Assembly (NCBI RefSeq): GCF_028728065.1
Contig: NZ_CP117811.1
Location: 62,001-126,000 of the forward strand
Length of the DNA: 64,000 nucleotides
Direction of reading: 5' to 3'
Source of the DNA: Lentisphaera profundi
Lineage (GTDB): Bacteria; Verrucomicrobiota; Lentisphaeria; Lentisphaerales; Lentisphaeraceae
In this document: positions 8,168 through 20,524 of the stretch, in pieces
Position numbering within the stretch: the stretch's first letter is position 1
Layout: each line of letters begins with the position of its first letter
Made by a program: the position numbers and the translations under genes
Notes under the pieces: generated by a model
Told to the model about the DNA's origin: nothing
Database searches by the model: none
Seen by the model: only the letters and a program-made list of their open reading frames with translations

Positions 8168-9166
8168 TTGCAATTTCATTTCTTGGGGACTTCGGCAGGA
8201 AGCCCGACAATCGAGCGCAACGTTACGGCTTTGGGTTTCATGCCCCGAGGGCGTAAAAACTGGTGGTTGTTTGACTGTGGCGAAGGGACTCAACAAAGAC
8301 TTTTACGATCGACTTTATCTCTGCCAAAGATGAATAAAATTTTCATTACTCACATGCATGGCGATCACTGTTATGGGCTTTTTGGTTTATTAACCAGTCG
8401 CGGATTAATGAGTGGTGGCGAAGAGGCTGTTCATATTTATGGTCCAAAAGGCATTAAAGAAATGATTCACACAGTTCTCAAACTGTCGTATGTAAATCTA
8501 TCTGCGCCTTTAACATTTACTGAATTTGATGAGGCAGGTGAACTTTTTTCTGATGATGAATTTACTATTTCGAACGTGCGGCTCTCACATGATGTGCCTT
8601 CTTGGGGTTATGTCATTAAAGAAAAAGAACGCCCTGGAGTTTTTGATTCTGCTAAAGCGAAAGCCGATGGGATTGCCCCTGGACCGATTTACTCTCAGCT
8701 TAAAGATGGCGCGCAAATTACTCTTGACGATGGTCGAGAAATTGATGGTCGAGATTATGTCGGGAAAAGCCAAGAAGGAAGAACGGCACTCATTGGTGGA
8801 GATAATGATCGGCCCCAACTCTTTGGTGAGGCTTTAAATAAGGCAGCGGTGATGATTCATGAAGCGACTCATACTGAAGAAGCCTTGGCGAGCTTGAGTT
8901 TCAAGAGCCGCCATTCCACAGCGAAAAGAGTGGCTCTTATTGCAGCTGAGAACGAGGTTAAAAACCTTGTACTTACACATATTAGTCCGAGATTTCTAAC
9001 GAAGCCGCGCAAGGGCATGAAGTGTGTGGATGAAATTGAAGATGAAGCGAAAGAAAATTTTGAAGGGCCATTGCACATGGCGCGTGATTATGATGTGTAC
9101 GAACTTGATCGCGACTCAAAACTCAAGCTTATTGATAGCCGTTACCGAAAAGAGCGCCAGCGCTAG
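8168..9166 (+). CDS. rnz: Ribonuclease Z
   Basis: RNase Z trims the 3' trailer from tRNA precursors. I chose the TTG at 8168 because AGAGG lies seven bases upstream and the protein then begins at the normal position (QFHFLGTSAGSPT). The open frame reaches back to 8123 with a cysteine-rich extension not seen in the family. The metallo-beta-lactamase metal motif HMHGDH is at residues 62-67. Later ligands are in RLSHDV, HEATH and the final VLTHISPRF. The length of 332 residues is normal. It is monocistronic and divergent from the patB-like gene. Confidence 0.92.
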   Translation: MQFHFLGTSAGSPTIERNVTALGFMPRGRKNWWLFDCGEGTQQRLLRSTLSLPKMNKIFITHMHGDHCYGLFGLLTSRGLMSGGEEAVHIYGPKGIKEMIHTVLKLSYVNLSAPLTFTEFDEAGELFSDDEFTISNVRLSHDVPSWGYVIKEKERPGVFDSAKAKADGIAPGPIYSQLKDGAQITLDDGREIDGRDYVGKSQEGRTALIGGDNDRPQLFGEALNKAAVMIHEATHTEEALASLSFKSRHSTAKRVALIAAENEVKNLVLTHISPRFLTKPRKGMKCVDEIEDEAKENFEGPLHMARDYDVYELDRDSKLKLIDSRYRKERQR

Positions 9167-9217
9167 AAGTTTGTTGGTGATGAAATGTTCTTAAATAGAG
9201 AACTGATCAAATCCCCA

Positions 9218-9400
9218 TTATTGTAAGGGAAAAAATTCTGTACTTACTGGGGGGACTTCGGGGCTTGGGGTATTCGAGCTAGCGCTAGCTATTAAGATAA
9301 TGAGCAAAAAGAAGAGTCCTGCTAAGCAGGAAGTCATAATGCCAATAATCATAAAGAAGAATTGAGTTACTTTGAGTATTTTTTCGGTGTTGAGAGTCAT
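9218..9400 (-). CDS. Possible small single-span membrane protein
   Basis: A 60-residue frame with a hydrophobic segment at about residues 12-38 (FFFMIIGIMTSCLAGLFFLL) followed by a short serine/proline tail. The ribosome site is poor (no clear purine run before the ATG). Its support is the clean one-helix layout and the lack of any competing frame. It lies convergent to RNase Z. It may be a chance frame. Confidence 0.35.
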   Translation of the reverse strand: MTLNTEKILKVTQFFFMIIGIMTSCLAGLFFLLIILIASASSNTPSPEVPPVSTEFFPLQ

Positions 9401-9533
9401 ATTTTTAAGGCCATTAATTAATTCTTTTACAAAATACTCTCATTTGTTTATTCTACCTGAGCTAATGAGAATTATTTCATGGCATAGGAATTGATACAAT
9501 TATTCAGAATTAAGGCTTACTGTATGATTTATC

Positions 9534-10634
9534 TTAACGAAGATTTTGTCTGTGAAGGCGAGAGAAGTATTCTCGACATTTGGAAAAATTGGGCCTGTTT
9601 TCGGGATCTTGATCAATCATAAGTCGAACAAATGCCGGTAAGTTTTTGTCTTTAAATTCTTCTAGGTAGGTGATGCGCTCAATGAGTAGATTGTGTGGAT
9701 TATTTTCTAAAAATGGGTACTCACCTGAAATAAAGGCTATCGCAAGAATCCCTAGTGAATAAACCGCAGATGCACGTGTATGAACTTTATTTAACACGGC
9801 TTCAGGAGCGAGAAAGTAAGGGGGGATAGCTTTGTTAATTTTCATGCGAGACAACAAAGATTCACGTAAACCATAGTCACAAAGCTTAGTGGTGCCATCC
9901 ACAGTGAGCATGACATCAGAGGCTAAAAAAGCGCCATAACAACTATGGTCAGACAAGTCTTCAGCAATTTGGCAAATCTGGCTAAGTACTTGAGCCACTT
10001 GTTCTTTTGGCAAAGCTCCAAACTTGCTCAAGTAGAGGTTCATTCTATAAGACGCATTCTCACGGCTAATATAATAGGCACCATCATCCTCAGTATAATG
10101 CAGGGGAGAAAGATAATTGTTTACCTCAAGGACGGCATAATCTGTGAGGATATCTTTTAAGTTAGATAGCGACGCAGAGGTATCAATTTTTTCATAAACC
10201 ACGACGTCGCCATAAAAATCGGTTTCTTTATTTTGAGCGCGAAAAATATTGATAAAGTCACTTTCATAAATGTGTTTATCATAGATGAATTTTTCTGTTT
10301 CAACTGGGACACGAAATTGACTGGAGCAATTGGGGCACTTTACTTTTTCAAAAAGAGTTTTGGTTTTAAAAAGATTCGTCCCTTCACACTGAGCGCAAGT
10401 AATATAGATTTGGTAAAGTTCTTCTGCTTGAGGAGCGTCACCTTCAGATGTATTAAAACGCTCGATGTTATTGCGAGTTTCTTGGCCAGGAAGTCGTAGG
10501 CTATTGGGGAGCATCATGTCAAGTTGAGTTTTACGCCTTTGCAAAGGAGGCAGTGTAGTATGCAGGTCGAGTCGTTTAAGCAGATCGCCTCGCGTATTTT
10601 TCTTGACTTGTTCTTGATTATCGGAATTATTCAT
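9534..10634 (-). CDS. Zinc-ribbon protein with degenerate protein-kinase domain (pseudokinase)
   Basis: A 366-residue soluble protein; the ATG at 10634 has a strong AGAGGGGG ribosome site, unlike the in-frame TTG 24 bases earlier. A CxxC...CxxC ribbon (ITCAQCEG and VKCPNCSS) lies at about residues 78-110. The remainder follows a Ser/Thr kinase plan: a C-lobe with TTKLCDYGLRES in place of DFG, APEAV in place of APE, then YSLGILAIAFISGEYPF and ENRPNFSKCREY. The catalytic-loop position reads CYGAFLASDVML, where an HRDxKxxN motif should be, so the catalytic aspartate and asparagine are gone. I expect binding or scaffolding, not phosphotransfer. No partner is obvious in the neighbourhood. Confidence 0.75.
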   Translation of the reverse strand: MNNSDNQEQVKKNTRGDLLKRLDLHTTLPPLQRRKTQLDMMLPNSLRLPGQETRNNIERFNTSEGDAPQAEELYQIYITCAQCEGTNLFKTKTLFEKVKCPNCSSQFRVPVETEKFIYDKHIYESDFINIFRAQNKETDFYGDVVVYEKIDTSASLSNLKDILTDYAVLEVNNYLSPLHYTEDDGAYYISRENASYRMNLYLSKFGALPKEQVAQVLSQICQIAEDLSDHSCYGAFLASDVMLTVDGTTKLCDYGLRESLLSRMKINKAIPPYFLAPEAVLNKVHTRASAVYSLGILAIAFISGEYPFLENNPHNLLIERITYLEEFKDKNLPAFVRLMIDQDPENRPNFSKCREYFSRLHRQNLR

Positions 10635-10886
10635 ATCGCCCCCTCTGTCCTCGTACAATTTTAAAATAAGTGTGTTAAGTCAAGAAGGTCCTTTTGTGGA
10701 ACGGTTTCTTGATCATTCTATTTTGCATATAACTAAGTGACAAGAAAAATTGAGAAGTGCTACAAATCTTTAATTGTATTTAGGTGTGACTTACGGAAGA
10801 GGCTAAAATAATTAGTTAAAATTTAATATTTGAAACACGTAAAAAGATTATATTTAGATAATTATCAATGATTTATGGGATATGTG

Positions 10887-10907
10887 TAAGCTTATTATAT
10901 AAGCTTA
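10887..10907. promoter_or_regulatory. Perfect dyad in the 10635-11006 gap
   Basis: Arms TAAGCTTAT and ATAAGCTTA are separated by three bases. The dyad lies in an AT-rich gap of about 370 bases that holds no gene. The gap separates two minus-strand genes: the pseudokinase, whose start faces this gap, and the end of the ThuA-type gene. It could be an operator for the pseudokinase gene, but it is 250 bases from its start; the role is a guess. Confidence 0.3.
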
Positions 10908-10965
10908 TAATGAGATGATTTTTTCAGGATTTATGATAATTCAGCAATGAGATTGGCATCAATAA

Positions 10966-10992
10966 GATGTGTCGAAGATGGTTCGACACATC
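10966..10992 (-). terminator. Hairpin terminator after the ThuA-type gene
   Basis: An 11-bp perfect stem (GATGTGTCGAA with TTCGACACATC) and a five-base loop lie 15 bases past the stop codon of the minus-strand gene. They are followed on that strand by a short T-rich tract (TTATT). The stem is strong and the tract weak. Confidence 0.65.
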
Positions 10993-11006
10993 CTAATTAA
11001 ACTTAG

Positions 11007-14642
<3,636 letters not shown>

Positions 14643-14770
14643 TGATGAACTCCGTTGGTTTAATTGAATTTTAAAGGGCTTGTTTACGACTTAGTCGCAG
14701 CAAAAGTGTGAATCTTGCGCAGCAACAAAAAGTTTTTTAAATTTAGAATTTTTCACCTAATGGACAGCAG

Positions 14771-16111
14771 CTAATAATGATGACGGCGAATTAACAAAGT
14801 TTTTAATTTCTTTTCAGGCATACTGGTATAGACCTCAAAATACATACTAGGGACTGGATTGCTGTGCTTTCGGTAGGCACCGCTATCTAAGAGTGCCCCC
14901 ATTGCTTCAAATTGATCATAACCATCCGGGATATCCCAAGCGATAATGGAAGTCGCATGGGCCAAAATCCCCTGCTCATACAATTGCCCTTCCACTTTTA
15001 AGGGAGTCTGGTGTACACCCTGGTTAATAGTGATGCCATAGGCGCCTGATTTAGCAATATTCCAAGGGATTTCAGCCAGGCTTAAGGAGCCGGCAGGACC
15101 TTTAATGATGGGGGAAATCCATGCACCATGATCGAAGCGATTGTTATCACCACCATTACTCACCACGAGGTAGAGCTTTGACGCGCCTTTAATATCAACT
15201 TTTATCGGGACCATGTGATTAGGAGTCGTTAAGTCCACTAAAGGACTTTTATAGATGGGACGATCATTTTCAAGGGCTTTGAGTACTTGCCCTTGTTCGG
15301 TAGTCGCGTAATGCTGCGCTGAAACCATGACGGAGTTATGTCCATTATCAAAACGAACTGTGCCTTCTCGAACATCAAGTAAAGAGGATACATCTGATGA
15401 GGAAATTGAAAAAACAGTGCCCAAAACTTCTGCCGTAGAGTGCTCCGTGGTGACGAGCATTTTTTTCTTTTGAGGTTTTACGTCAGCGCTGATTTGTCCC
15501 GAAAAGAGCTCGATTTTCTTCTGCCCCTCAATTTCACTTAGGCGTACAAAAGAACTATCGAAAAAGGTCAGTGTTGAATCATCTAGATAACTTAGCTTAA
15601 GCTTACTTTTATCTTGAACGTAAATATGATCACCTGAAAAAAGCTCCGTACTTTCAGTAGGGTTGAGTTTCTCTTTGCCCCGAACAATAAAACTATAACC
15701 CTCTAAAGTCTTCACATGAGCCATTAAAGCAGGTTTTGTAGCGATCTTTAGCTCTGGATGAGCGGGTTGTTGAAACATGAAGAAAAAAGCGGGGATGAGT
15801 AATACTTGAGCAACTAAAGCAGGGATTAACCACTTAGGGAAACGCCGTGTTTTATCTTGATGTAGTTCTTCTAAAACGCGATTTTCTAAATCATTATCTT
15901 CACACTCTAATTTCGAAAGTACTTCTTGTTCTAAGTTGTCAGTTTTAGGATGCTGAGAAAGCTTGAGTAGACCTTTGATTTCGAGGGCAGCAGAGGCCTC
16001 GCTACGAAAATCATTATCCTCTTCTAAAAGTTGTAAAAACTCATTGAGTTCATTTTCGCTGAGTTCATCATCTTGATAACGTTCTATTAATTGTATTTGA
16101 TGCTGATTCAT
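14771..16111 (-). CDS. FecR-like anti-sigma/signal protein with C-terminal NPCBM-like domain
   Basis: A 446-residue protein with a cytoplasmic acidic N-terminus (YQDDELSENELNEFLQLLEEDN, the anti-sigma-like motif of PVC FecR proteins). One membrane helix is at about 94-112. A FecR domain (about 130-270) has the typical LFSGQISADVKP and EVLGTVFSI segments. The last 160 residues (VDIKGASKLYLVVSNGGDN; AWISPIIKG) resemble the NPCBM/NEW2 carbohydrate-binding fold. The start overlaps the sigma factor stop (ATGA), so the two are coupled. It probably senses a glycan or cell-surface signal and controls the sigma factor; the downstream dehydrogenase protein may be its target. Confidence 0.85.
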   Translation of the reverse strand: MNQHQIQLIERYQDDELSENELNEFLQLLEEDNDFRSEASAALEIKGLLKLSQHPKTDNLEQEVLSKLECEDNDLENRVLEELHQDKTRRFPKWLIPALVAQVLLIPAFFFMFQQPAHPELKIATKPALMAHVKTLEGYSFIVRGKEKLNPTESTELFSGDHIYVQDKSKLKLSYLDDSTLTFFDSSFVRLSEIEGQKKIELFSGQISADVKPQKKKMLVTTEHSTAEVLGTVFSISSSDVSSLLDVREGTVRFDNGHNSVMVSAQHYATTEQGQVLKALENDRPIYKSPLVDLTTPNHMVPIKVDIKGASKLYLVVSNGGDNNRFDHGAWISPIIKGPAGSLSLAEIPWNIAKSGAYGITINQGVHQTPLKVEGQLYEQGILAHATSIIAWDIPDGYDQFEAMGALLDSGAYRKHSNPVPSMYFEVYTSMPEKKLKTLLIRRHHY

Positions 16112-16647
16112 GATAATTCTATACAGGTTTTGAGTTTTTTCTTCAGGCGGAAAAGCTTAGAGCTTATGGCATTTTCACTGCTATTGAGTCTCTCGGCTAA
16201 ACCCATCACGGTCTCAGAATTAAAGTAACGTGATTTAATAATTTCTTTGGCGTCAAGGGGTAGTTTTTCGAGGCAGCTAAGCAGGCTTGCAAGTCGCTCT
16301 GGCCCTGGAAGTGAAAGCTTGTCATCTTCCTGAGCTAAGACATTTTGTATCTCTTCTTGATAAGTGGCTTTGAGGTTGCTTTGAGAGTACGATCGACGCA
16401 TATGGTCAGCTAGTTTGAAGCGACTTATGCTGAGTAACCAAGTTTTAAATTGGCTCTGGCCGTTAAATTTATCTAAGGAACGGTAGGCGGCCACAAAGAT
16501 TTCTTGGGAAATATCTTCTACAGCATGATAGTCATTGAGGCGCGATAAAAGAAAGGCACGGACCGAGGGCGCTAGCTCACGTATGATCAAGCGGTAGGCT
16601 TCCGTATCGCCTTGACGACTTTTTGAAAGTAAAGAGTTTATGTCCAT
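16108..16647 (-). CDS. ECF RNA polymerase sigma factor
   Basis: A 179-residue ECF sigma factor with region 2 (FLLSRLNDYHAVEDISQEIFVAAYRSLDKF...FKTWLLSISR) and region 4 (LEKLPLDAKEIIKSRYF...LNSSENAISSKLFRLKKKL). The second ATG (16647) is preferred because GAGAAA lies too close to the first ATG at 16653. It is followed by the FecR-like gene with an ATGA overlap, the usual pairing in Planctomycetota and Lentisphaerota. The pair probably drives the ThuA/dehydrogenase gene and perhaps distant targets. Confidence 0.92.
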   Translation of the reverse strand: MDINSLLSKSRQGDTEAYRLIIRELAPSVRAFLLSRLNDYHAVEDISQEIFVAAYRSLDKFNGQSQFKTWLLSISRFKLADHMRRSYSQSNLKATYQEEIQNVLAQEDDKLSLPGPERLASLLSCLEKLPLDAKEIIKSRYFNSETVMGLAERLNSSENAISSKLFRLKKKLKTCIELS

Positions 16648-16740
16648 CAGCATTTCTCGATTAATTTTGTAGGTACACTAGGTATTCTACAAGCTTAGTC
16701 GAGCTAGGGGTAGTTATCTTGCGCTATCTTGATGGATAAT

Positions 16741-17334
16741 CTACGACTTTTTCTTTCCTTGACTAAAGAGTCCAGCGGCAGTCAGTATAACAAATAAACT
16801 GAGCCAGATAATATGAAAGGTTTTTGATTGCGATGTCAGCAAGTCTTGATCCAAAATATCATGAAGAGATAAAATCAGAAAGAAACTATGGGTGAATAAA
16901 GCAGCACCGTAAATCGAGGTGATCAGTACAACCACTTTATCTTTCATCATCGCGGCAATCATGCCAAAAAAGAGTGAAAGCGTTGCGGTGGCGGCAAAAG
17001 GAAGCCAGTTAGGATCATCAGGAACAAAACTCTGTATGGAAGGATAGAGCATAAAGGCAACAGATGAGCCTAAAATAAAGGTGGCGGCAGAATGTACGAC
17101 TTTGGAGAGCCAAAGACCAAAAATGGCTGCGATCGCCGCAATTGTACAGGGAATCCATAAAACGTTTTCATCGATCTGAAGTCCGAGTAACCAACCCAAT
17201 AAACCCAAACTCAAAGCACAGCCAATAGCTAACAAGGCCTTGAACATTTTTAGGCCTTTGAAAATGAACAAAAGCGAAAGCAGGGGAAGGGTGTAGATGA
17301 TCCAAGAATCTAGCTGATCGATGATCGTTTCCAT
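16741..17334 (-). CDS. Multi-pass membrane protein (DUF4203/TMEM198-like)
   Basis: A 197-residue protein with about seven hydrophobic segments and very short loops, ending in a basic GKKKS tail. Glycine-rich helices (ALSLGLLGWLLGLQ; FILGSSVAFMLYP) resemble TMEM198/DUF4203 membrane proteins, but the match is by look only. It follows the CpXC gene with a four-base gap, so the two form an operon on the minus strand. No catalytic motif is visible. The function is unknown. Confidence 0.7.
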   Translation of the reverse strand: METIIDQLDSWIIYTLPLLSLLFIFKGLKMFKALLAIGCALSLGLLGWLLGLQIDENVLWIPCTIAAIAAIFGLWLSKVVHSAATFILGSSVAFMLYPSIQSFVPDDPNWLPFAATATLSLFFGMIAAMMKDKVVVLITSIYGAALFTHSFFLILSLHDILDQDLLTSQSKTFHIIWLSLFVILTAAGLFSQGKKKS

Positions 17335-17338
17335 GAAA

Positions 17339-17980
17339 TTACTGATCTACAAGGCGTTCGACTTGCACATAGAGGCCAGGAAAAATTGTGTCGGGATCAA
17401 ATTCCTGGTGCTCATCATCGATAAATTGCTTATAAACTTCCATGGGGATGGAGAGCGTTTTTTCTGCATTGCCTGCCTGGCGTGTCATCATCGTGAACTC
17501 AAGGTGATCGGGATTAGTCGTGTTGAAATCATAGTAAAGGTCCTGCAAGGGCCATACGACATCGCCATTACGATACATAATGAATTTCACATATTCCATA
17601 ATACGGTCATCAATATTATTGATATAAGCAGCAATTTTTTCGATGAACTGATTGCGGTCGAGGACTAATCTGGCTTCAGGGTCGAGTTCTGGAGGAAGTT
17701 CCGACGCCATTTCATCGAGGACAATTTGCATTTGTTTTTCAGTTTCGCGCCAATCCTCGCCTTCAGTGCGGGGTTTGTAAAAGATGATATATTGACCATC
17801 ATCACTACGGAAAGTTATGGGAGTTTGAACGTGAAATTCAATCGCACAGGCGGGACAATTTACACGGTTGAGTGAACCTTCAAAGAGTTCTTGTATAGCA
17901 GAACTTTGTTCGTGAATTGAATCGACGACTTCGTATTCAATAGTGGTTTCGCAATTGGGACAGCTAATTTGATTTTCCAT
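17339..17980 (-). CDS. CpXC-domain protein
   Basis: A 213-residue cytosolic protein that starts at the ATG at 17980. The open frame extends further to 18322, but that part overlaps the DUF4126 gene on the other strand and does not look like protein. Residues 6-75 hold a CpXC zinc-ribbon domain: ISCPNCETTIEYEVVDSIH, then a second CPAC pair and FHVQTPITF. The C-terminal 130 residues are acidic and mixed alpha/beta without a known motif. CpXC proteins have no settled function. It is the first gene of a two-gene unit with the downstream membrane protein. Confidence 0.8.
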   Translation of the reverse strand: MENQISCPNCETTIEYEVVDSIHEQSSAIQELFEGSLNRVNCPACAIEFHVQTPITFRSDDGQYIIFYKPRTEGEDWRETEKQMQIVLDEMASELPPELDPEARLVLDRNQFIEKIAAYINNIDDRIMEYVKFIMYRNGDVVWPLQDLYYDFNTTNPDHLEFTMMTRQAGNAEKTLSIPMEVYKQFIDDEHQEFDPDTIFPGLYVQVERLVDQ

Positions 17981-18140
17981 AGAGTGTGATCGGGGCTTAG
18001 TTGTTATTAAAATTAATATATTCCTAATATGTATGAATGAGGTGAAAATTAAAGGACTCACTTCGAGAATTTTGTGAGTCCTTGTATCAGCAAAGATTTT
18101 ATGGTATCTTAAGTAATTGATAATTAAGAGGAAGAAAGAA

Positions 18141-18728
18141 ATGGAAATAGAATTATTAACGGGTTTGTGTATTGGGATAGGACTGAGTGCCGCATGTGGT
18201 TTTAGAGTTTTCGTACCGATGCTGGGAGTTAGCTTGGCTTCACGCGCAGGGCACATGGAATTAAGTTCTGGTTTTGAATGGCTCGGCGGAGATTTGGCGA
18301 TGATTGTCTTACTCATTGCCACAATTTTTGAAGTAGCCGCGTATTTTGTTCCTTGGGTAGATAATCTACTGGATACGATTGCAGCACCTGCCGCTATAGT
18401 AGCGGGGACAATTTTGACCGGAGCAATGACCGGAGAAATGAGCCCATTATTTAAATGGTCTTTAGCATTGATTGCAGGTGGCGGCGCAGCTGCAACCGTT
18501 CAGGCCGTGACCACCGTGGTTCGTGGGACATCTACAGTGACAACCGGTGGTATAGGCAACCCTCTTGTGGCAGCAGGGGAACTTGCAGGTGCGACCGGAG
18601 TAACACTCCTCGCAATTTTTGTTCCTATTGCGGCAGTGATTCTAGTGATGGCAGCACTCATCTACCTCGGTTTTCGAGTCATGAAAAAGAAACCGGGAAC
18701 AGAACTTAGTCCTCCCTCTGTAGCTTAA
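18141..18728 (+). CDS. DUF4126 membrane protein
   Basis: A 195-residue protein. The ATG at 18141 has AAGAGGAAG just upstream, while the frame-opening TTG at 18117 does not. It begins with the DUF4126 pattern LTGLCIGIGLSAACGFRVFVPML. Several glycine/alanine-rich helices follow (LDTIAAPAAIVAGTIL; TTVVRGTSTVTTGGIGNPLVA) and a final membrane span (about 165-185). Members are inner-membrane proteins of unknown role. A strong terminator follows, so it is a single-gene unit, divergent from the CpXC gene. Confidence 0.85.
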   Translation: MEIELLTGLCIGIGLSAACGFRVFVPMLGVSLASRAGHMELSSGFEWLGGDLAMIVLLIATIFEVAAYFVPWVDNLLDTIAAPAAIVAGTILTGAMTGEMSPLFKWSLALIAGGGAAATVQAVTTVVRGTSTVTTGGIGNPLVAAGELAGATGVTLLAIFVPIAAVILVMAALIYLGFRVMKKKPGTELSPPSVA

Positions 18729-18751
18729 AGGCATTCATAATAATCAACACA

Positions 18752-18782
18752 AAAAGCCCTCTGTTTGAGAGGGCTTTTTTTA
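18752..18782 (+). terminator. Rho-independent terminator
   Basis: Stem AAAAGCCCTC pairs with GAGGGCTTTT around a short loop and is followed by a run of T. It lies 24 bases after the DUF4126 stop. Confidence 0.9.
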
Positions 18783-18857
18783 TGAAAAGTTAGATTTCTT
18801 TACTTTGTTTGTAATAAAAAGACAATTTGTTCGTCATAGTTTTAAAAAGGTGGTTCT

Positions 18858-19283
18858 ATGAAATATCTATCATGTGTAATAGTGTTTTTTATCTCTGTTT
18901 CAGCTTGGGCGAAACTTGATATGAGTCAATACAAAGAGTCAGTTCACTTGGGTGAACAAGTTGTCTCGATTAGCAAGGCAGAAATTATAGTGAATAAGAT
19001 GCCGAGCACTGATGAGCAAAAATCGAAGCGCTATATCATCATCAATTTATCCGCGAAAGATGGCAAAAAGATTGTGGCCGACTATAAAATTTTATCTTTA
19101 AGTTTTCCCGGGTGCACGAGACGCTTCCACAAAAAAGTTACAGAAATACGAGAAGGTGGCTGTGTTGTTCACACTTTACCCACTTGGGCAAAAAAAGGTG
19201 TCTTAGTGGCTTTAGAAATCGAAGATGTGAACGGCAAGAAAACAAAACTTAAAGCCATAGCGACTAAAATGATTGTCCATTAG
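18858..19283 (+). CDS. Secreted hypothetical protein
   Basis: A 141-residue protein with a clear signal peptide (residues 1-18, cleavage near SAWAK). The mature part is mostly beta strands and rich in lysine (SKRYIIINLSAKDGKKIVAD). It holds two cysteines (PGCTRR and GGCVVH) that could form a disulfide. AAAGGTGG precedes the ATG. I do not recognise the family. It is convergent with the broken gene at 19307-20905. Confidence 0.7.
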   Translation: MKYLSCVIVFFISVSAWAKLDMSQYKESVHLGEQVVSISKAEIIVNKMPSTDEQKSKRYIIINLSAKDGKKIVADYKILSLSFPGCTRRFHKKVTEIREGGCVVHTLPTWAKKGVLVALEIEDVNGKKTKLKAIATKMIVH

Positions 19284-19306
19284 ATAATTGGAGATGCCTA
19301 AATCGA

Positions 19307-20407
19307 TCAAAATCCATGAGTGTATTGGTAGAGGGCAAATAAGCTTTGATCTTTAGAATTTTGAAAAACGATTGTACGTCCATCTTTATCCATAGTTTCT
19401 ATTGTTAGAGGTTCTTCCTGATACTGACCATTAATTGAATTTATAAATTCTTTTTGTGCTTTTTTGGTTTTAAAGTTCTCTTTAACATCTTCTGAAGTCC
19501 AGATGCCAATGAAAGTTAGGATATCTTCATTTTCCATAAACCAAGGCCCCTCATTTTCATAAGGTGGGGTTCGACTAAGTTTTTCGAGGATTTCTTCGTT
19601 CATCCCTTCTTGAAAATCGTAATCAATTTCATGAATAACTTTTAGTACTCCCTTTTCGATGGCATTAAGGTGCACATAAAAGAAATGATCCCCAGCATGG
19701 TTCTGCTCGACAAGATCTCTTAATTCGTGCTCACTAATATCCACTTTAAATGATTCATTATAAGCACTTACATTCGGGCGTAAACAAATTCCTTGCTCAC
19801 CTGTCAGATCACATTTTGCATCATCAAGTGGTTTCCAGCCTAAAAATTCAAAATCTGCTTGGAAGTAATTCATTTCGATTTTGTTTGATTCCTTTTTGCC
19901 AAAACGTTTTTCCATTCTCTTACGATGTTCAGCCATTTTCACTTGTTTTTCGGTTTCACGTGTTGCTCTCGCAGCGATTACTTCAGGGTCTTTATCACTT
20001 TTTGCTTTCCTTTCAGCCATTGTATCAGATTTTTCCTGATATAAAGAATCTAAGTCTTCATCGTAATAACCATCTTTGACAAGTTCTTTTTTGATTTGGG
20101 AACTACTTTCTCCACCATAAAAACCTATATCCCAGTAAGAATTGTAAGATGAATCACTTAACAAGTCATTATCATATAATACACGGTATAATTTTTGACT
20201 CATGAACGTATCCCAACCTTTCGTAAACAAATCAAGGTCATTTATTTTTGGAGTAAAATCAGGAGAAATTGATGCAGGAACACGCTGTAAATATTTATCA
20301 TTAATCTCTTCTCGAAACATTGTTTCAAACTTTTTGAAATCGTTTTCAATAATAGCCCAATAAACAGATCGACTTGGTTTGGTCTCACCTGTTAAGGCTT
20401 TAACCAA
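19307..20407 (-). CDS. Hypothetical protein, C-terminal fragment of a split gene
   Basis: An open frame of 366 codons that begins at a TTG without a good ribosome site. It is rich in charged residues, with a coiled-coil-prone KAKSDKDPEVIAARATRETE stretch (about 135-155). I do not recognise the family. The reading frame stays open 33 bases upstream of the TTG, where sense codons continue the protein seen in another frame. It is best read as the main part of the 19307-20905 broken gene. Confidence 0.6.
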   Translation of the reverse strand: MVKALTGETKPSRSVYWAIIENDFKKFETMFREEINDKYLQRVPASISPDFTPKINDLDLFTKGWDTFMSQKLYRVLYDNDLLSDSSYNSYWDIGFYGGESSSQIKKELVKDGYYDEDLDSLYQEKSDTMAERKAKSDKDPEVIAARATRETEKQVKMAEHRKRMEKRFGKKESNKIEMNYFQADFEFLGWKPLDDAKCDLTGEQGICLRPNVSAYNESFKVDISEHELRDLVEQNHAGDHFFYVHLNAIEKGVLKVIHEIDYDFQEGMNEEILEKLSRTPPYENEGPWFMENEDILTFIGIWTSEDVKENFKTKKAQKEFINSINGQYQEEPLTIETMDKDGRTIVFQNSKDQSLFALYQYTHGF

Positions 20408-20524
20408 AACTGGTTTAAAGCTCGCTCCCTTTAAAGCATTTTTTCGAAGAGTTTAACAAATTTCTTTTTCACAAGTAAAACATATGAACCATCATATAAA
20501 ATATTTGTTTGAAGAATTTTAAAA

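Noticed and set aside
17981-18322. N-terminal extension of the CpXC gene
   Set aside because: It overlaps the DUF4126 gene on the other strand and its composition is unlike a protein domain; the CpXC motif starts right after the ATG at 17980.
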